A stretch of DNA of 64,000 nt from Trichomonas vaginalis G3 (GCF_026262505.1 NC_067203.1:21433411-21497410), one strand, 5' to 3'; counted from the first letter of the stretch, positions 9,783 to 20,839 are shown. Notes: generated by a model from the sequence alone, not told the origin. A program made the numbers and translations.

Positions 9783-11280
9783 GCAATTCTATACCATGCG
9801 TAAACTGTCATGTAAGGTGGCATGTAGTCTTTACTTTGTCCCGTTGTTTGCGTATATCCTGAAACGAAATGTGTATGGTTTCCTTTCCCTGAGTGTCATC
9901 CAGTAACAATTTATAGCAAACTTAACGTCGTCTTTAACATCATATCCTTTACCTTTTGTCATTCCTGTCCAATCCCAATATCTATGCTTATGCCAACCTG
10001 CTTCAGCTGTAGTTAAATTTATGTAATGACTGTGTGCAGGTAAGTTTTCACCTGAAATCGTTTTACTTCCACCTGTTTCCTTTGAAGAGTTTGCACAATA
10101 CAAAAACCTGTCGACTATTTGAGTCAAGTTCCGAGACCAAGTACTACTTCTGGTCTGGTAGAGTTCATTGACGTGTAAATAGAACCTATAGGATATATTG
10201 TTTGAAGTATTTCTGTCTTTAATGTTTGAAGCTCTGTTTTGTCTGCTTTTTTATATAACTTTTCTTCAAGTTCATTTACGTCAGAGATGCTATGTCTATG
10301 ATATTTTTGTGGGTATGTTCCTTCTGTCCATGCGAAAATACGTTCTTTTGTTGCATCTACATATCCTTTTATCCATGTCGAGTCTGCTTTTGTATTCCTT
10401 AACTCTGTAACACCTTTCTCAAGCTCTTTCAACTGTTGTCCATCTTCCATTAAACCTCTGGTATGACTTGAAACCGTTTGTGCCAACATATCTACAGTTT
10501 CTTTGTCGGCTTTAAGGTCTAAACATCCTGAAACCCACCCTGTATTGGCTTTACCTTCTAAAATCTTCGATGTCCGTTCATTATACCATTCAACCATTTT
10601 TTTAATTTCTTCATCTTTTTCATCCACATATTCCTTATCTGCCTTCTTCACTAACACACTAGCCATAAGTCCCTTATCTACTTTCTCCTCTAACTCACTG
10701 TTGACATATGTTTTGTCAGCTTTCTTTTCAAGGCTAACGTTTAAGTCTGTTATTTCAGATATAGAATGTGTATGTCCAACGTCACTTTTCCTGTTTAAGG
10801 TTTCTTGTAAGTTTGTAATATTTGCAATGGTATGTGTATGAGTCTTTTTAGAATATTCTTTGTCAGCTCTTGTCACTTCACTTGACATTTTATTGTCAAC
10901 ATATGTTTTGTCTGCTAGTTCAGGATGAGTATGTTCTTTCGTTGCATATGTTGCATCTGCTCTGTCATGTTCTTCTTGAACTTTTTCAATGACATACTCT
11001 TTGTCAGCTTTGTTGTCAACATCTGCTTTCAAAAGAAGTTCTTTTATAGGCTTCTCGTTTAAAGTTCCTTTTGTTGGATTTACACAGACAGTATGGTTCT
11101 TACTGTCTTGAAACAGAAACTCATCTGTCATTGGTTTATCGTCAGTTTTAAGTTTCCTTCTTTCAATGACTCAGATATCTTAGAATAGTTTGAAAAGTTT
11201 GTTGTGTTCTTATTTAGAGCTTGCAAAATGAGTTGTCGGTTGTGTTGTATTTCTCTCATAGACGCTGTTTCTTTCGACAT
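9779..11280 (-). pseudogene. Fibre protein with tail-collar-like tip, copy A
   Basis: Repeats of the type KADKxYVxxK and HTHSISEITDLNVSLEKKAD make a long shaft. The tip has YPIGSIYTSMNSTRPEVV and GGSKTISGENLPAHSH, the pattern of phage tail-collar fibre ends. It is broken here. Its gene end overlaps the end of the integrase gene on the other strand. The start at 11280 and that of 11299-12102 are divergent and only 18 bp apart. Confidence 0.7.
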
Positions 11281-11298
11281 TTTTATTCTAGATAAAAT

Positions 11299-12102
11299 AT
11301 GCTTTCAATAGAAAAAGAAAATTCAAGAGTTGCTACAACTAAACCATTAGATGAACTTTTTACGAATGTCGGTCAAAAGTTTGAGACAGAGACCGTAAAG
11401 CATGAAGGCTATCGTTTTGACTACCCATTAAGATGGCTAAGAGACCCATCTGTCACAAAAGCTATTGGCTTTCGTAGAATGAAGTTTGTGTCTGTAGAAG
11501 ATAAAAGTTTTCCATTTATTGTAAGGTTTCATATAGATTATATATCTGAAGGGAAACGAAAAATGTGGGAAGAAATTGAGCTAATACAAGTTGACCTTTC
11601 ATCTTCTCTACAGACTGCGTTAAAAAATATAGAAGATAAAATAAATTCATGTTATGCAAAATATGCTGATGAATATGCAAATACCGAGAGCACACTTTAT
11701 GTGAGAATTGTATATGACAAACAAAATTCACAAGTGTCATTTCAAATCTACGAAGACAATCCAAAGAAAGACGAACAAATATATACAGAATTCACTGCAA
11801 TGTCATGGTATTATTTGCAAAGAATGTTAAATCAGAAAGTCGAACTTCCTTTAGCAAATATTTACAGTCGATATGCAAGAGATGAACCATATTTATTTAA
11901 AGATGTTTTCGACTCAGATGCTATTATAGTTCATGCTTCATTTTCTGGTGCACAAAACTCTTTTTTATGCTTGGCAAATGACTTTTACGAAAAACCTACA
12001 AAGCTATACGAACCACCAAGTGGAAGTATTTCAGACTTTCAAGTATGGTTTACTACAGATGGAAGAAAGAGAATAATTCCATTATACACGCGTTTTACTT
12101 AG
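11299..12102 (+). CDS. Candidate Polinton structural protein, copy A
   Basis: The start MLSIEKENSRVATTKPLDEL at 11299 follows TAGATAAAAT. The protein is paralogous to 52789-53649 and collinear with 60246-61094 in copy B. All share RFDYPLRWLRDPS, KAIGFRR, a central FDSDAIIVHASFS-like block and an end block YEPPSGSISDFQVWFTTDG. Beta-rich composition and two paralogues per element suggest a penton, spike or minor capsid protein, but no family was recognised. Confidence 0.5.
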   Translation: MLSIEKENSRVATTKPLDELFTNVGQKFETETVKHEGYRFDYPLRWLRDPSVTKAIGFRRMKFVSVEDKSFPFIVRFHIDYISEGKRKMWEEIELIQVDLSSSLQTALKNIEDKINSCYAKYADEYANTESTLYVRIVYDKQNSQVSFQIYEDNPKKDEQIYTEFTAMSWYYLQRMLNQKVELPLANIYSRYARDEPYLFKDVFDSDAIIVHASFSGAQNSFLCLANDFYEKPTKLYEPPSGSISDFQVWFTTDGRKRIIPLYTRFT

Positions 12103-12148
12103 AACTTAGTTTCATATACAACTACTATCGAACGGTAAAAATATAATT

Positions 12149-12391
12149 TTAATACGGTTGAGGTGTTGGATTTGGTTGCCAACTTGACTGTGGTGCAGGT
12201 TCAGGCTGTTGTATAACAGGAGCTTGTTCTTCTGGTTCAGGGTCTTTAGGTATAATACCAACGAACTGACCTACTCTTTTACCAATATTTTTGACTCCGT
12301 TCCAAATTCCTCTTCCTACGGTTTTTATTCCATTCCATATACCTCTTCCAACATTTCGAAAGAAGTTTCCAATACTACTGAAGAAACCCAT
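12149..12391 (-). CDS. Small Gly/Trp amphipathic protein, copy A
   Basis: 80 residues. MGFFSSIGNFFRNVGRGIWN is followed by two GIWNGxKxxG repeats and a Pro/Gln-rich tail. The basic amphipathic helix looks membrane-active. It is nearly identical to 61097-61339 in copy B. Confidence 0.6.
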   Translation of the reverse strand: MGFFSSIGNFFRNVGRGIWNGIKTVGRGIWNGVKNIGKRVGQFVGIIPKDPEPEEQAPVIQQPEPAPQSSWQPNPTPQPY

Positions 12392-12409
12392 TTTACTATA
12401 TGTAAAAAT

Positions 12410-12772
12410 CTAATGTCCACCTAGTCTCTTACGTTTCCTGTTGAGTTCCATAGCATTCTTTAACTGGAGCTCATACATTCTATTTCTCCTCTGGTAGAAA
12501 ACATACTCTGGGTCAACTCCTGTGTTCGCGTCATCTGCATAGAGTTGTTTATATCCCACTTCGGGGTTTGTATAAAACTCTTTCCATCTCATATTTGCAT
12601 ACCATGGTGGTAAGCCTAACGCAGCGTCATTTGACATGGCAGTTTGCATTTGTACATCTGTTGGCACTTGACCATAGTTTGCCATTGCAGTTTGTATTCT
12701 AACTTCATTTGGAATATTCTCTGGGTTTGGTTGTCCAGGTTGCTGTGCATTTGCTAAGTTCTGTGCGTCCAT
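12410..12772 (-). CDS. Unknown Polinton protein, 120 residues, copy A
   Basis: Identical in sequence to the product of 61358-61720. It has an internal repeat, RIQTAMANYGQVPTDVQMQTAM, and a basic C-terminus, ELNRKRKRLGGH. It lies 18 bp upstream of the amphipathic-protein gene on the same strand. No family is recognised. Confidence 0.65.
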   Translation of the reverse strand: MDAQNLANAQQPGQPNPENIPNEVRIQTAMANYGQVPTDVQMQTAMSNDAALGLPPWYANMRWKEFYTNPEVGYKQLYADDANTGVDPEYVFYQRRNRMYELQLKNAMELNRKRKRLGGH

Positions 12773-12795
12773 TTAATATTAGATAAAAATATCTC

Positions 12796-12926
12796 TTACG
12801 AGTACATATACTGAACATTTGCAGGCATTGGTTCATCTTCATATTCTCTGTACTTTTCTGCCACGTCAAATAAATAAATGACACAATGGAAAAACCTAAA
12901 ACAAGTAGTCCTATTTCAAACCACAT
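12796..12926 (-). pseudogene. Counterpart of 43-residue membrane microprotein, copy A
   Basis: Starts MWFEIGLLVLGF like the open small gene at 61744-61875 in copy B. It is not intact in this copy. It has one predicted membrane segment and sits between the 120-residue gene and the methyltransferase. Confidence 0.45.
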
Positions 12927-13729
12927 TTACTTACTAGTAAAATTTCTTTGTTATGACACTTTCTCCAGTTTATAGGACCTCTCTCATATTCTATCTTATC
13001 GTATCTAAACTCATAGTCATGTATGTCCTCTAACCATCTCATGACACTTTCCAAACCACTTTTATCGGATGTAAAGTAAAAGCATGGATGGTTATGTAAA
13101 ACGTCTAAAGTTTCTAAAGAGTCTCTCAAAGTCCAGTCTACTTGGTATTGAAAATCCCATGTGTTATAGAACGGCGGGTCTACTATAAAGAAAACATTTT
13201 CCTTGTCTTTATATTTTTCATACAAATCTGTCCAATGACATCTCACAAACTCTATACCCTCAATATATTTTTCTATGTCCTCTTTGAAAACATTTGTATA
13301 GTTAAGATATAAAACTTTTGACATAAGTGTTTCAATGTCATGAACTCTTATAGCACCACTATATAATAGTCTAGCAGATATACTATCCCAGTCTATATAT
13401 TCTGCTTTTTTCAAAACCTCTCTGACAGTATTTTTCTTATCTAATGGTATACGTTCCATCTTACCTATAGGTATCTTTTCTTTCAACTCACTCAATATTT
13501 TGTTTGTGTCTGGTATATGTTTGAGACGGTTCATATAGTTGTCGAAGTCATTGCATATAATCTTTGAGTCTGGGAATATTGTATGGCACAGATGGGATAT
13601 ATAGAAACTTCCACCGAACAAATCTACAAATGTTAGACCATTCGGTAGTTTCTTAAGTTCTCTCAATAGAATATCTTTACATCTACTCTTATTTCCAAAG
13701 AAGGGTAACGGTGGTTTTGTAAAATTCAT
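12911..13729 (-). CDS. Dam-like DNA adenine methyltransferase, copy A
   Basis: The reading frame is open in this copy. The ATG at 13729 gives MNFTKPPLPFFGNKSR, the N-terminal PFxGxK block of D12-class N6-adenine methyltransferases. FVDLFGGSFYIS and the catalytic-type FFIVDPPFYN block follow. The family transfers a methyl group from S-adenosylmethionine to adenine in DNA. It may mark or protect element DNA; that role is inferred. A twin is at 61880-62677. Confidence 0.8.
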   Translation of the reverse strand: MNFTKPPLPFFGNKSRCKDILLRELKKLPNGLTFVDLFGGSFYISHLCHTIFPDSKIICNDFDNYMNRLKHIPDTNKILSELKEKIPIGKMERIPLDKKNTVREVLKKAEYIDWDSISARLLYSGAIRVHDIETLMSKVLYLNYTNVFKEDIEKYIEGIEFVRCHWTDLYEKYKDKENVFFIVDPPFYNTWDFQYQVDWTLRDSLETLDVLHNHPCFYFTSDKSGLESVMRWLEDIHDYEFRYDKIEYERGPINWRKCHNKEILLVSKCGLK

Positions 13730-13752
13730 TTTATATACAATAAAAATGTTTT

Positions 13753-13930
13753 TTTCCTGAAAAGTGACAGAAAAGTGACAAAACATTTACGAAGAAATCT
13801 TGAAAATTCAAGAGGGTAGAAAAGAGGTTAGAAAAGAGGTTATATCTAACCTTCTACCCTAAACATTATTTTTGTCTGATTTTACGAAGAAGTCTTGACA
13901 AAACATGAAAACATATATAATTTGTGAAAA
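13753..13930. repeat. Subterminal region: AAAGTGACA pair and palindrome
   Basis: Two direct AAAAGTGACA boxes (about 13760-13780) lie upstream of the methyltransferase start. A GGGTAGAAAAGAGG/AACCTTCTACCCT foldback (13813-13860), the same as at 1297 and 1459, comes next. The twin region of copy B keeps the boxes but has different sequence in place of the foldback. Confidence 0.6.
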
Positions 13931-13944
13931 GCTCCTGGAAGACC

Positions 13945-14016
13945 CGTATATAAGAACTTCATTTATACTAAACATCTTCAGGGCTAGAAGGCACGAAGTG
14001 CCTGGAAGCCCCACTA

Positions 14017-14046
<30 letters not shown>
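13945..14046. repeat. Right terminal repeat of Polinton copy A
   Basis: The terminus reads ACTAAACATCTTCAGGGCTAG, then a GGCACGAAGTGCC hairpin, GGAAGCCCCACTACC and a run of 28 T. It matches the right end of copy B and, inverted, the left end of copy B. Confidence 0.85.
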
Positions 14047-14049
<3 letters not shown>

Positions 14050-14189
14050 TTCATAAAGATTTTCCAAAAATATGATACCGCAAAATTAAAAAAGTGACGT
14101 CTTGAGTGGAGTCAAAGGTCGAAATTGCTAGCTAAATGTTTTTTTAGCGAAATTGCGTATTGTACGTTTTTTTCGCAAAACGAAACCCT
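14047..14189 (-). mobile_element. Stub of TA-flanked inverted-repeat DNA transposon
   Basis: These 143 bp are the reverse complement of 28801-28943, with one indel by eye. They end in CGAAACCCT followed by TA at 14190-14191, as at the end of the complete copy. Polinton copy A begins exactly at the inner edge, so A inserted into this element, and its other part should lie beyond the left end of A, off the window. Confidence 0.8.
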
Positions 14190-14300
14190 TACATATATTT
14201 ATTATTCCTAAATATTCAAATTATCTCTGATGGTTTTGTGATTTTTATAAATAAAATTCGAAATCAAAATTACAAACAGAAATTTTTACAAACACTGATA

Positions 14301-14606
14301 TTACTTCATTTCAGGTTCAATGTAGGTGAGATTGGAAAAATCAATTCCTGGAAGATTGCCTCTTCTGAGAATATTAAAACCACTTGGGATATGATCTTTA
14401 TATCTATTCAAGAAGTTATTAACCTTCTCATATGTTTGATTAGTTTGAGGTTCAAGTGTCTTTTGTTCGCTAAGCTTCACTTTCCGTATTTTCTTTAACT
14501 TTGTCTCATGAGAAACTGGTTTAGTTGGCTCTTGTTTATCATTTTGTAACAGAATTCCCATGAAGTAAATTCGCCTCTTCGTGCCTTTATCAACTTTCTT
14601 CTGCAT
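14301..14606 (-). CDS. Hypothetical host protein, 101 residues
   Basis: Starts MQKKVDKGTKRRIYFMGILL; very basic N-terminal two-thirds, with NKQEPTK-like and KIRKVKLSEQK stretches, and an end IDFSNLTYIEPEMK. The codon pattern looks coding in otherwise AT-rich DNA, and the leader is short and AT-rich. No family is recognised; it could be a nuclear or RNA-binding small protein, but that is a guess. It is separated from the transposon stub by 110 bp. Confidence 0.4.
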   Translation of the reverse strand: MQKKVDKGTKRRIYFMGILLQNDKQEPTKPVSHETKLKKIRKVKLSEQKTLEPQTNQTYEKVNNFLNRYKDHIPSGFNILRRGNLPGIDFSNLTYIEPEMK

Positions 14607-17600
14607 GCAATAAAAAATATAATTTGAAATTCAAATAGTATAGCGGTTCGCAAGAATTTTCAGATTCAAATTCTAATAATGATAAAATAACTTTACAAGC
14701 TAATATTTAAGAAAAATTTTTATTCCTTGAATAATTTTGAATTGAGTACTCTGGCAAAATCATTTTTCAAAAATTTGAAATTACAATTAGAGACAATAAT
14801 ACAATATCAATCATCCTACGGGAATCTGAACGTCAGATGCCAATTTGCCAAATGATTGAGATAGCAAAATTGTCATCTGCTGTCAGTTTGACAATCAATC
14901 GGATTTATGATTTTAGAATTTATAAGCATATTTTTGTATCTCGCTCTGGGATTAATAATAAACTTTGTAGCTCAATTTTATCGTTTTTGATTTTGACAAA
15001 ATCATTTGCAAATGATGCACTCAATCATCAATTTGTGAGTCAAGCTACTCACATTGATCATAAAATTATTTCCGATCTTGATTGGTAGGATTTTGTTTAT
15101 TTTTTTAAAAAAATATCGATGTTATTATTAAAATTGATTGGAACAAATGATGAACGAATTAAATACTATCTTATTGCGTTCATAATTATATACTTTAAAA
15201 AACAAATTGTATTAATTTACGATATAAAAAATTTAAAATATTGCATTTGAGTCACATGACTCATAAATTATGATTTTAATTTAAGAGAAACAGTTGTCCA
15301 TACACATCTTGGTCATCTGGGAAGAAATTGATTTCAAAATATAAATATAATATTTAGTTTTGGTACATAAGAATAAAGTGATTCGATATTATCCCATGTG
15401 GTTATGAATCTAAAACTTTAAAAATCAAAAATCTTCAAATTGGGATTTTTCGGGTTTATTGATAATATATTAAGAATACAGAGTGTAAAATTAAAGATTA
15501 CAATTCCAAAGATTATCATTTCCACAAAATATTCGAGATTCATTTAATAAAAAATAGATCTGATTGATTTTCCATAGAAATTTGGTATGCAATTCTTTGT
15601 TCTCGGTGATTTCTTTATAAATCAATGAGAATTACAATGTCATATTTTGAACGAATGTCATTTATGCCTTATGCTTAAATTAGGAAATACATCTTGCATT
15701 ACCACAATTAATATGAGTTAATTTTTGTGACACAAACACATTCGAACTTAAATTTTTTATTGGAAAAATTATAATGATAAAAATGCTTAGACTCATCAGA
15801 ATTACACATAAATCAAATAATGTTTATCATCCTTTATATATCAGAGATAATTATTACTGTTTAAGATATTCATATATCAATATTGAACATTTCGTGAAGG
15901 ATATGCATCTTACATGTAATGTTTTCGGTATTTAATCATATTTGCATTGTTATTATAAGAACCTTTTGTATTTTAACTTAAATTCATTATTATTCTCAAA
16001 TATTTATTGATTCGTGATATAAAATGTGTAGCCAAGCATATGTTATGGAATATAAGCCTAATTAATAATTTGTAAGTTCAGAAATTTATGGGTATTCATT
16101 CGAATTAATGAAAATGAGCATTAATACATGTTCTAGTAAAGGTACATTCACTAGGCGATAACAGTAAAATGGGATGAAAATAGGATAAATAGCATCCCTA
16201 TATAGTGCCTAACAATATTTATACGGGCCAAAAAAAATTTGGCTAGAGATTTGGCTAGTTAGAAAATTTAGAAAATTGAGAGGAATTTTTATTTTCGAAT
16301 TTTTTTTGGAAAGTTAAAATTGTGATTAAAAATCGATTTCCGGGAGAACTAAGCATCTCATCATATATTTAAATCGATAAAATTATTAAATAATAGTTGA
16401 ATAGTACAACTACATGAAATTGTGGCTGAATATACAGAAAAAATGAACATATTTGACATTTTTGAAAATTCATATAGTTAGATGGTGACAGACCCATAAA
16501 CTATACTTTAGCTAAGAATGGTATATGATTTCAACAACACATGATTAAAATCGTAAAAATTTTTTAGATTTCAAACAGATATATGGTAATCTAATGGAAC
16601 AGAGTCAGCAAATAGCATGTAAAATATGTTACAATTAACTTTTTATTATATCCAATAGTAAATATCGAATGGTATCCAGCTTTATGGTTAAATATTTTCT
16701 TATCGAGCTTCTCTTGAACTGTTGTATTAAGGTTGTAAATTTTTGATGCTAGGAACTTTGGAATCTTCTTTGCTGCAGCATTTTTCTTGAGAGTTCTTGC
16801 AATTTCGAATAGATCTGCGCATTATATGAAATGGGGGCTTTAAAATATCTTGAAAACAGAATAGGACTGCTTTTCCAAAGGAATGCTTACTTGTAAATCA
16901 GAGAGTTTCAAAATTGAGTACAAGATTATCATCATAACTTTTGATTTTGCTGCGTAAAAGGAAGACAAGGTATTAACAAATCATTTACTGTTGTTCATCA
17001 AAAGAAGAAAACTTTGATAACAACTAATGATGATAAAATCAAGCAATCTTTTAATATTTTAAATTGATAAGACATTCAAAATATTTGAATGGTTTAAAAT
17101 ATTTTCTTTTAATTTCTCTAATATATTATCATGATTATATAATCAAATTTAAATTTTTATTCAAAAAGGCAATATTTCAAATTTTTAATTTCAATAATCT
17201 TAATTCTGCAATAAATGTATTTAATTGCAGCAAATTTAATGATCTTTCGTTATGGTTAGCAATTTGGAACTCATAAATTAATGATTTCTTCAAGTAAAAT
17301 TCTGCATTATTTCAAAAGTCAATAATTCTCTAGTAACTTTTCCCCAAACCCTAACCATTATATTATATGTGTAATAGAGAATAATTGCAAAAAAAGATGG
17401 CCGAATTTACTGGGTAGTTCTTGTGATGCGAAATAATTGGAATTTAACACCTAGTTTTAGCAGCATCATTCTCTTTTTGCTCTCATTTAAATGCTTTTGC
17501 ACACTTTAATTTTGAAATATAAGAGTTTTGGAAATTATCAAATTTATCTGCTCAAATACTATAGATCTTCATAAGTGTTAATAGAATCGCCAGCCTTACA

Positions 17601-17803
17601 TATAGTGTTTAATATAATGATGCACATCATACTGGGATTTATTCCTTATTCATCTAGTTATTATAAGATTTACAACCCCATGAAAATTTAAAATTTTGTC
17701 AAAAATAGTGAATGTACCTTTGTTCTAGTTAGATAATGAGATGTTAGTTTGATGTTAAATCCTAATCGATGCTAAAAACGACTTAAAAATAAGACAATAA
17801 GTC

Positions 17804-17896
17804 GAAATACTTGACGAATTTTCAATGAGCCGCCTCAAAAATTGAATTGCATTCAATTTAAAAGAGGTTAAAAATTGAAAATTCTTCAAGTATTTC
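17804..17896. repeat. Inverted repeat 1 upstream of HSP90
   Basis: The outer arms are 23 bp each, 17804-17826 (GAAATACTTGACGAATTTTC...) and 17874-17896, with one mismatch. Between them is an inner palindrome, AAATTGAATTGCATTCAATTT, flanked by CCTC/GAGG. The whole block can fold into one long cruciform. Confidence 0.8.
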
Positions 17897-17942
17897 ATCA
17901 TATGTCGGAAATTGAATGAAATTCAATTTCCGACATATGATG
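17896..17942. repeat. Inverted repeat 2, perfect 22-bp stem
   Basis: The left arm CATCATATGTCGGAAATTGA(AT) at 17896-17917 and its exact complement at 17921-17942 are separated by GAA. It abuts inverted repeat 1. A perfect stem in old AT-rich DNA implies a recent origin or maintenance. Confidence 0.85.
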
Positions 17943-18133
17943 GGAAAATATTCACTTTTCTAATAATTCAAAAAAGTGACAACAATCACATCATCTGGCC
18001 ACTTAGTTAGTTTTATCTTCGAAAAGGCAATAAATCGATAATTCATACCAAATCGACCTCAATTTATCATGTCAAACCAAGGAAAAAAATTTTGAAACAA
18101 GGTGTTCGGTTATAAATGGCCGGCCGCTTTTAA

Positions 18134-18139
18134 TCATTT
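18134..18139 (+). promoter_or_regulatory. Initiator-like TCATTT before HSP90
   Basis: TCATTT lies 13 nt upstream of the ATG, matching the trichomonad initiator pattern TCA(+1)YW. The distance fits the very short 5' leaders known in Trichomonas. Confidence 0.55.
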
Positions 18140-18148
18140 TTTTAGAAG

Positions 18149-20296
18149 ATGTCTGCTGAAGTAGAAACACTTGAGTTCCAGGCCGAAATCAACCAGCTCA
18201 TGTCTCTCATCATCAACGCTTTCTACACAAACAAGGAAATCTTCCTTCGTGAATTGATTTCCAACGCTTCCGATGCTTGCGACAAGATCCGTTACGAATC
18301 TCTCAAGAACCAAGAGGTCCTCGGCAAGCAGAAGGAACTCTTCATCCACATCCGCCCAGACAAGGAGAACCGTTGCCTCTCCATCATCGATTCTGGTATT
18401 GGTATGACAAAGTCACACCTCATCAACAACCTTGGTACAATCGCCCGCTCTGGTACCCGCCAGTTCATGCAGGCTATCGAGGAAGGCGCTGACCTTTCCC
18501 TCATCGGTCAATTCGGTGTCGGTTTCTTCTCTGCTTTCCTTGTCGCTGACCGTGTTGTTGTTACATCACACCACTCCGACGATGACCAGTACATCTGGGA
18601 ATCAGAAGCAGGCAAGAACTTCACAATCCGCCGTGATCTCGAAGGTGAAGACCTCATCCGTGGTACACGTATCGATCTTTACCTCAAGGAAGACATGACA
18701 GAATTCCTTGAAGAGAAGAAGCTCAAGGAGCTCATCAAGAAGCACTCCGAGTTCATCCAGTACCCAATTTCTCTTTGGGTTGAGAAGACAAAGGAAGAGG
18801 AAGTCTCCGATGATGAAGCCGAGAAGAAGGAAGACGAGGAGAAGAAGGACGACGAGATCAAGGAAGTCGAAGACGAAGCCGAGAAGAAGGACGAAGAAAA
18901 GAAGAAGAAGAAAGTCACAATCGTCGAACACGAGTGGGAACTTGTCAACAAGAACAAGCCACTTTGGCTCCGCCCAACAAACGAGATCACAGAAGACGAA
19001 TACGCCGAGTTCTACAAGTCCATCTCCAACGATTGGGAGAAGCACCTCGCTGTCAAGCACTTCCGTGTTGAAGGTGATATTGGCTTCACAGTCCTTCTCT
19101 TCGTTCCACGCCGTGCTCCATACGATCTCTTCGAGCCAAAGAAGAAGCTCAACAACATCAAGCTCTACGTCCGCCGTGTCTTCGTTATGGACAACTGCGA
19201 GGACCTCATCCCAGAGTGGCTCAACTTCATGAAGGGTGTCGTTGATTCTGATGATTTACCACTCAACATTTCCAGAGAAACACTCCAGCAGAACAGAATC
19301 ATCAAGCTCATCCGCAAGAACATCATCAAGAAGTGCTTAGAGCTCTTCAACGAGATCGCCGAGAAGAAGGAAGATTTCAAGATCTTCTACGAACAGTTCT
19401 CAAAGAACATCAAGCTCGGCATCCACGAGGACACACAGAACAGACCAAAGCTTGCCAAGTTACTCCGCTTCTACTCCACACAGTCAACAGAGGAACTCAC
19501 ATCTCTTGATGAGTACATCGAGAGAATGAAGGAGGGACAGAAGGGCATCTACTGGATCTCCGGCGAAACAAAGGAGGCAGTCATGAACTCTCCAATGCTC
19601 GAAGTCTTCCGCCAGAAGGGTATCGAAGTTCTCTTCTTAATCGACCCAATCGATGAATACTGCTTCCAGCAGTTGAACGAGTACTCCGATCACAAGTTGA
19701 TGTGCATCACAAAGGAGAACTGCGAAATCGACGAGACAGAAGACGAGAAGAAGCAGTACGAGGACCTCAAGGCCAAGCTCGAACCAATGTTCACAAAGAT
19801 CAAGGACTTGATCGGCAAGGACTGCGAGAAGGTCGTCCTCTCAAAGAGATTGGTTGTCACACCATGCGTCATTGTCACAGGTGAGTACGGCTATACAGCT
19901 AACTTCCAGAGATTGATGAACGCTCAGGCACTCAGAGATAACACAATGTCACAGTACATGCAGGCAAAGAAGACACTCGAAATCAACGGAAAGCACCCAG
20001 TCGTTACAAAGCTCGTCGACATGCTCGAGAAGGATGAGACAGACAAGAACGCTAAGGAGATGCTCTCAATGCTTTGGGACACAGCTCAGCTCGCTTCTGG
20101 CTTCACACTCGCTAACCCAGCTGCTTTCTCTGCTAGAATCAACCGTATGGTTGCTGTCGCTTTAGATGTCACCGGCCAACTCAAGGAGTTACCACCACTC
20201 GTCGAAGAGAAGCCAAAGGTTGAAGAGGCTAAGGAAGGTGAAGCTGCTCCAGCTGCTGACTCTGCTGACCTTAACAAGTTTGATGATGTCGATTAA
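18149..20296 (+). CDS. HSP90: Cytosolic heat shock protein HSP90
   Basis: 715 residues, normal for cytosolic HSP90, an ATP-driven dimeric chaperone that matures kinases and other clients. The N-terminal GHKL ATPase domain is clear: [20 protein letters not shown] (about 33-52) with the catalytic Glu and the Mg-binding Asn, DSGIGMT (about 81) and [15 protein letters not shown] (about 119). A highly charged Lys/Glu linker spans about 216-256. The middle domain has the catalytic-loop [12 protein letters not shown] (about 374). The C-terminus ends NKFDDVD, a variant of the MEEVD tail that binds TPR co-chaperones. There is no signal peptide and no KDEL, so it is cytosolic. Codon use is strongly biased (CTC, AAG, ACA), as expected of a highly expressed gene. 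The stop codon runs into TAAA, the trichomonad poly(A) signal. It converges on DMC1. Confidence 0.98.
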   Translation: MSAEVETLEFQAEINQLMSLIINAFYTNKEIFLRELISNASDACDKIRYESLKNQEVLGKQKELFIHIRPDKENRCLSIIDSGIGMTKSHLINNLGTIARSGTRQFMQAIEEGADLSLIGQFGVGFFSAFLVADRVVVTSHHSDDDQYIWESEAGKNFTIRRDLEGEDLIRGTRIDLYLKEDMTEFLEEKKLKELIKKHSEFIQYPISLWVEKTKEEEVSDDEAEKKEDEEKKDDEIKEVEDEAEKKDEEKKKKKVTIVEHEWELVNKNKPLWLRPTNEITEDEYAEFYKSISNDWEKHLAVKHFRVEGDIGFTVLLFVPRRAPYDLFEPKKKLNNIKLYVRRVFVMDNCEDLIPEWLNFMKGVVDSDDLPLNISRETLQQNRIIKLIRKNIIKKCLELFNEIAEKKEDFKIFYEQFSKNIKLGIHEDTQNRPKLAKLLRFYSTQSTEELTSLDEYIERMKEGQKGIYWISGETKEAVMNSPMLEVFRQKGIEVLFLIDPIDEYCFQQLNEYSDHKLMCITKENCEIDETEDEKKQYEDLKAKLEPMFTKIKDLIGKDCEKVVLSKRLVVTPCVIVTGEYGYTANFQRLMNAQALRDNTMSQYMQAKKTLEINGKHPVVTKLVDMLEKDETDKNAKEMLSMLWDTAQLASGFTLANPAAFSARINRMVAVALDVTGQLKELPPLVEEKPKVEEAKEGEAAPAADSADLNKFDDVD

Positions 20297-20835
20297 ATTT
20301 GCTTTCAATAAAGGTTTTTTGATTTAGAAATTTTAATAATTTTTAGATAACTTTTTTTAATGAAAAGGAATGATTATTTTTGAATTTGATTTGTCTTGAC
20401 TGTGTTTAAGTGGCCATTACTCATGCAGCAGATTGTTGCATAGCTATACATTTATTTGGATACGTTAAACAGAGTAATTACTTGTAAATACAGTTAGAAT
20501 TTGGTATTTGTACAATAAAAAACCTGAAAAATATCAAATGTATTTCATCACAATAACCCAAAAGTTGAAATATTCTAACATTGTATATCTTGAAAGAGAG
20601 TTAAAGAATTAAGTAGAGTGGATTAATTCTAATATTTAAAAATATCCATAACGATAAAGGATAATTGAACCTACAAATAATAGGAATTTATCATTTCTAG
20701 ATGTAAAAAGGTCAAAATCAACTAAAAACTGAAAATAAAAATTAAATAATTGAAATCAAATTTTATTTAGTCATAAAAACATACCAAGCATGTAAAAACA
20801 GTAAGTACTGAAGTAAATTTAATGTTTTTATTCGG
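20297..20835. other. Spacer between convergent HSP90 and DMC1
   Basis: 540 bp of AT-rich DNA. The HSP90 side has CAATAAAGG shortly after the stop, a possible 3'-end signal. I see no gene or repeat. Confidence 0.6.
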
Positions 20836-20839
20836 GTTG

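Larger units (their letters stand above)
1..14046 (+). mobile_element. Polinton/Maverick copy A, right part
   Basis: This is the right-hand part of a Polinton; the left part is off the window. It is called from its gene set (family B polymerase, RVE integrase, packaging-ATPase tail, Dam-like methyltransferase, fibre) and from collinearity with copy B at 48250-63082. The right end is a terminal repeat with a small GGCAC/GTGCC hairpin, followed by a T tract ending at 14046. The next bases, ATATT, are the expected 5-bp target copy; the partner lies outside the window. It is drawn on + to match the orientation of copy B. The element is broken, with roughly a dozen or more lesions, but its close match to copy B suggests a recent insertion. 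Confidence 0.9.
14607..18133. other. Gene-poor AT-rich spacer
   Basis: About 3.5 kb of AT-rich DNA with no gene I can support. Open frames at 14837-15088 and 17064-17276 are short and have AT-driven composition. The stretch ends with two adjacent inverted repeats (17804-17942) and an AAAAAGTGAC box (17971-17980) upstream of HSP90. Confidence 0.6.

Noticed and set aside
14837-15088. 83-codon forward ORF in the spacer before HSP90
   Set aside because: Ile/Ser/Leu-rich composition expected from AT-rich DNA; no initiator, no family pattern.
18708-19232. Ser/Arg/Lys-rich alternative frame inside HSP90, and a long antisense frame at 18602-19060
   Set aside because: Both are shadows of the strongly biased HSP90 codons; the HSP90 frame is unambiguous.
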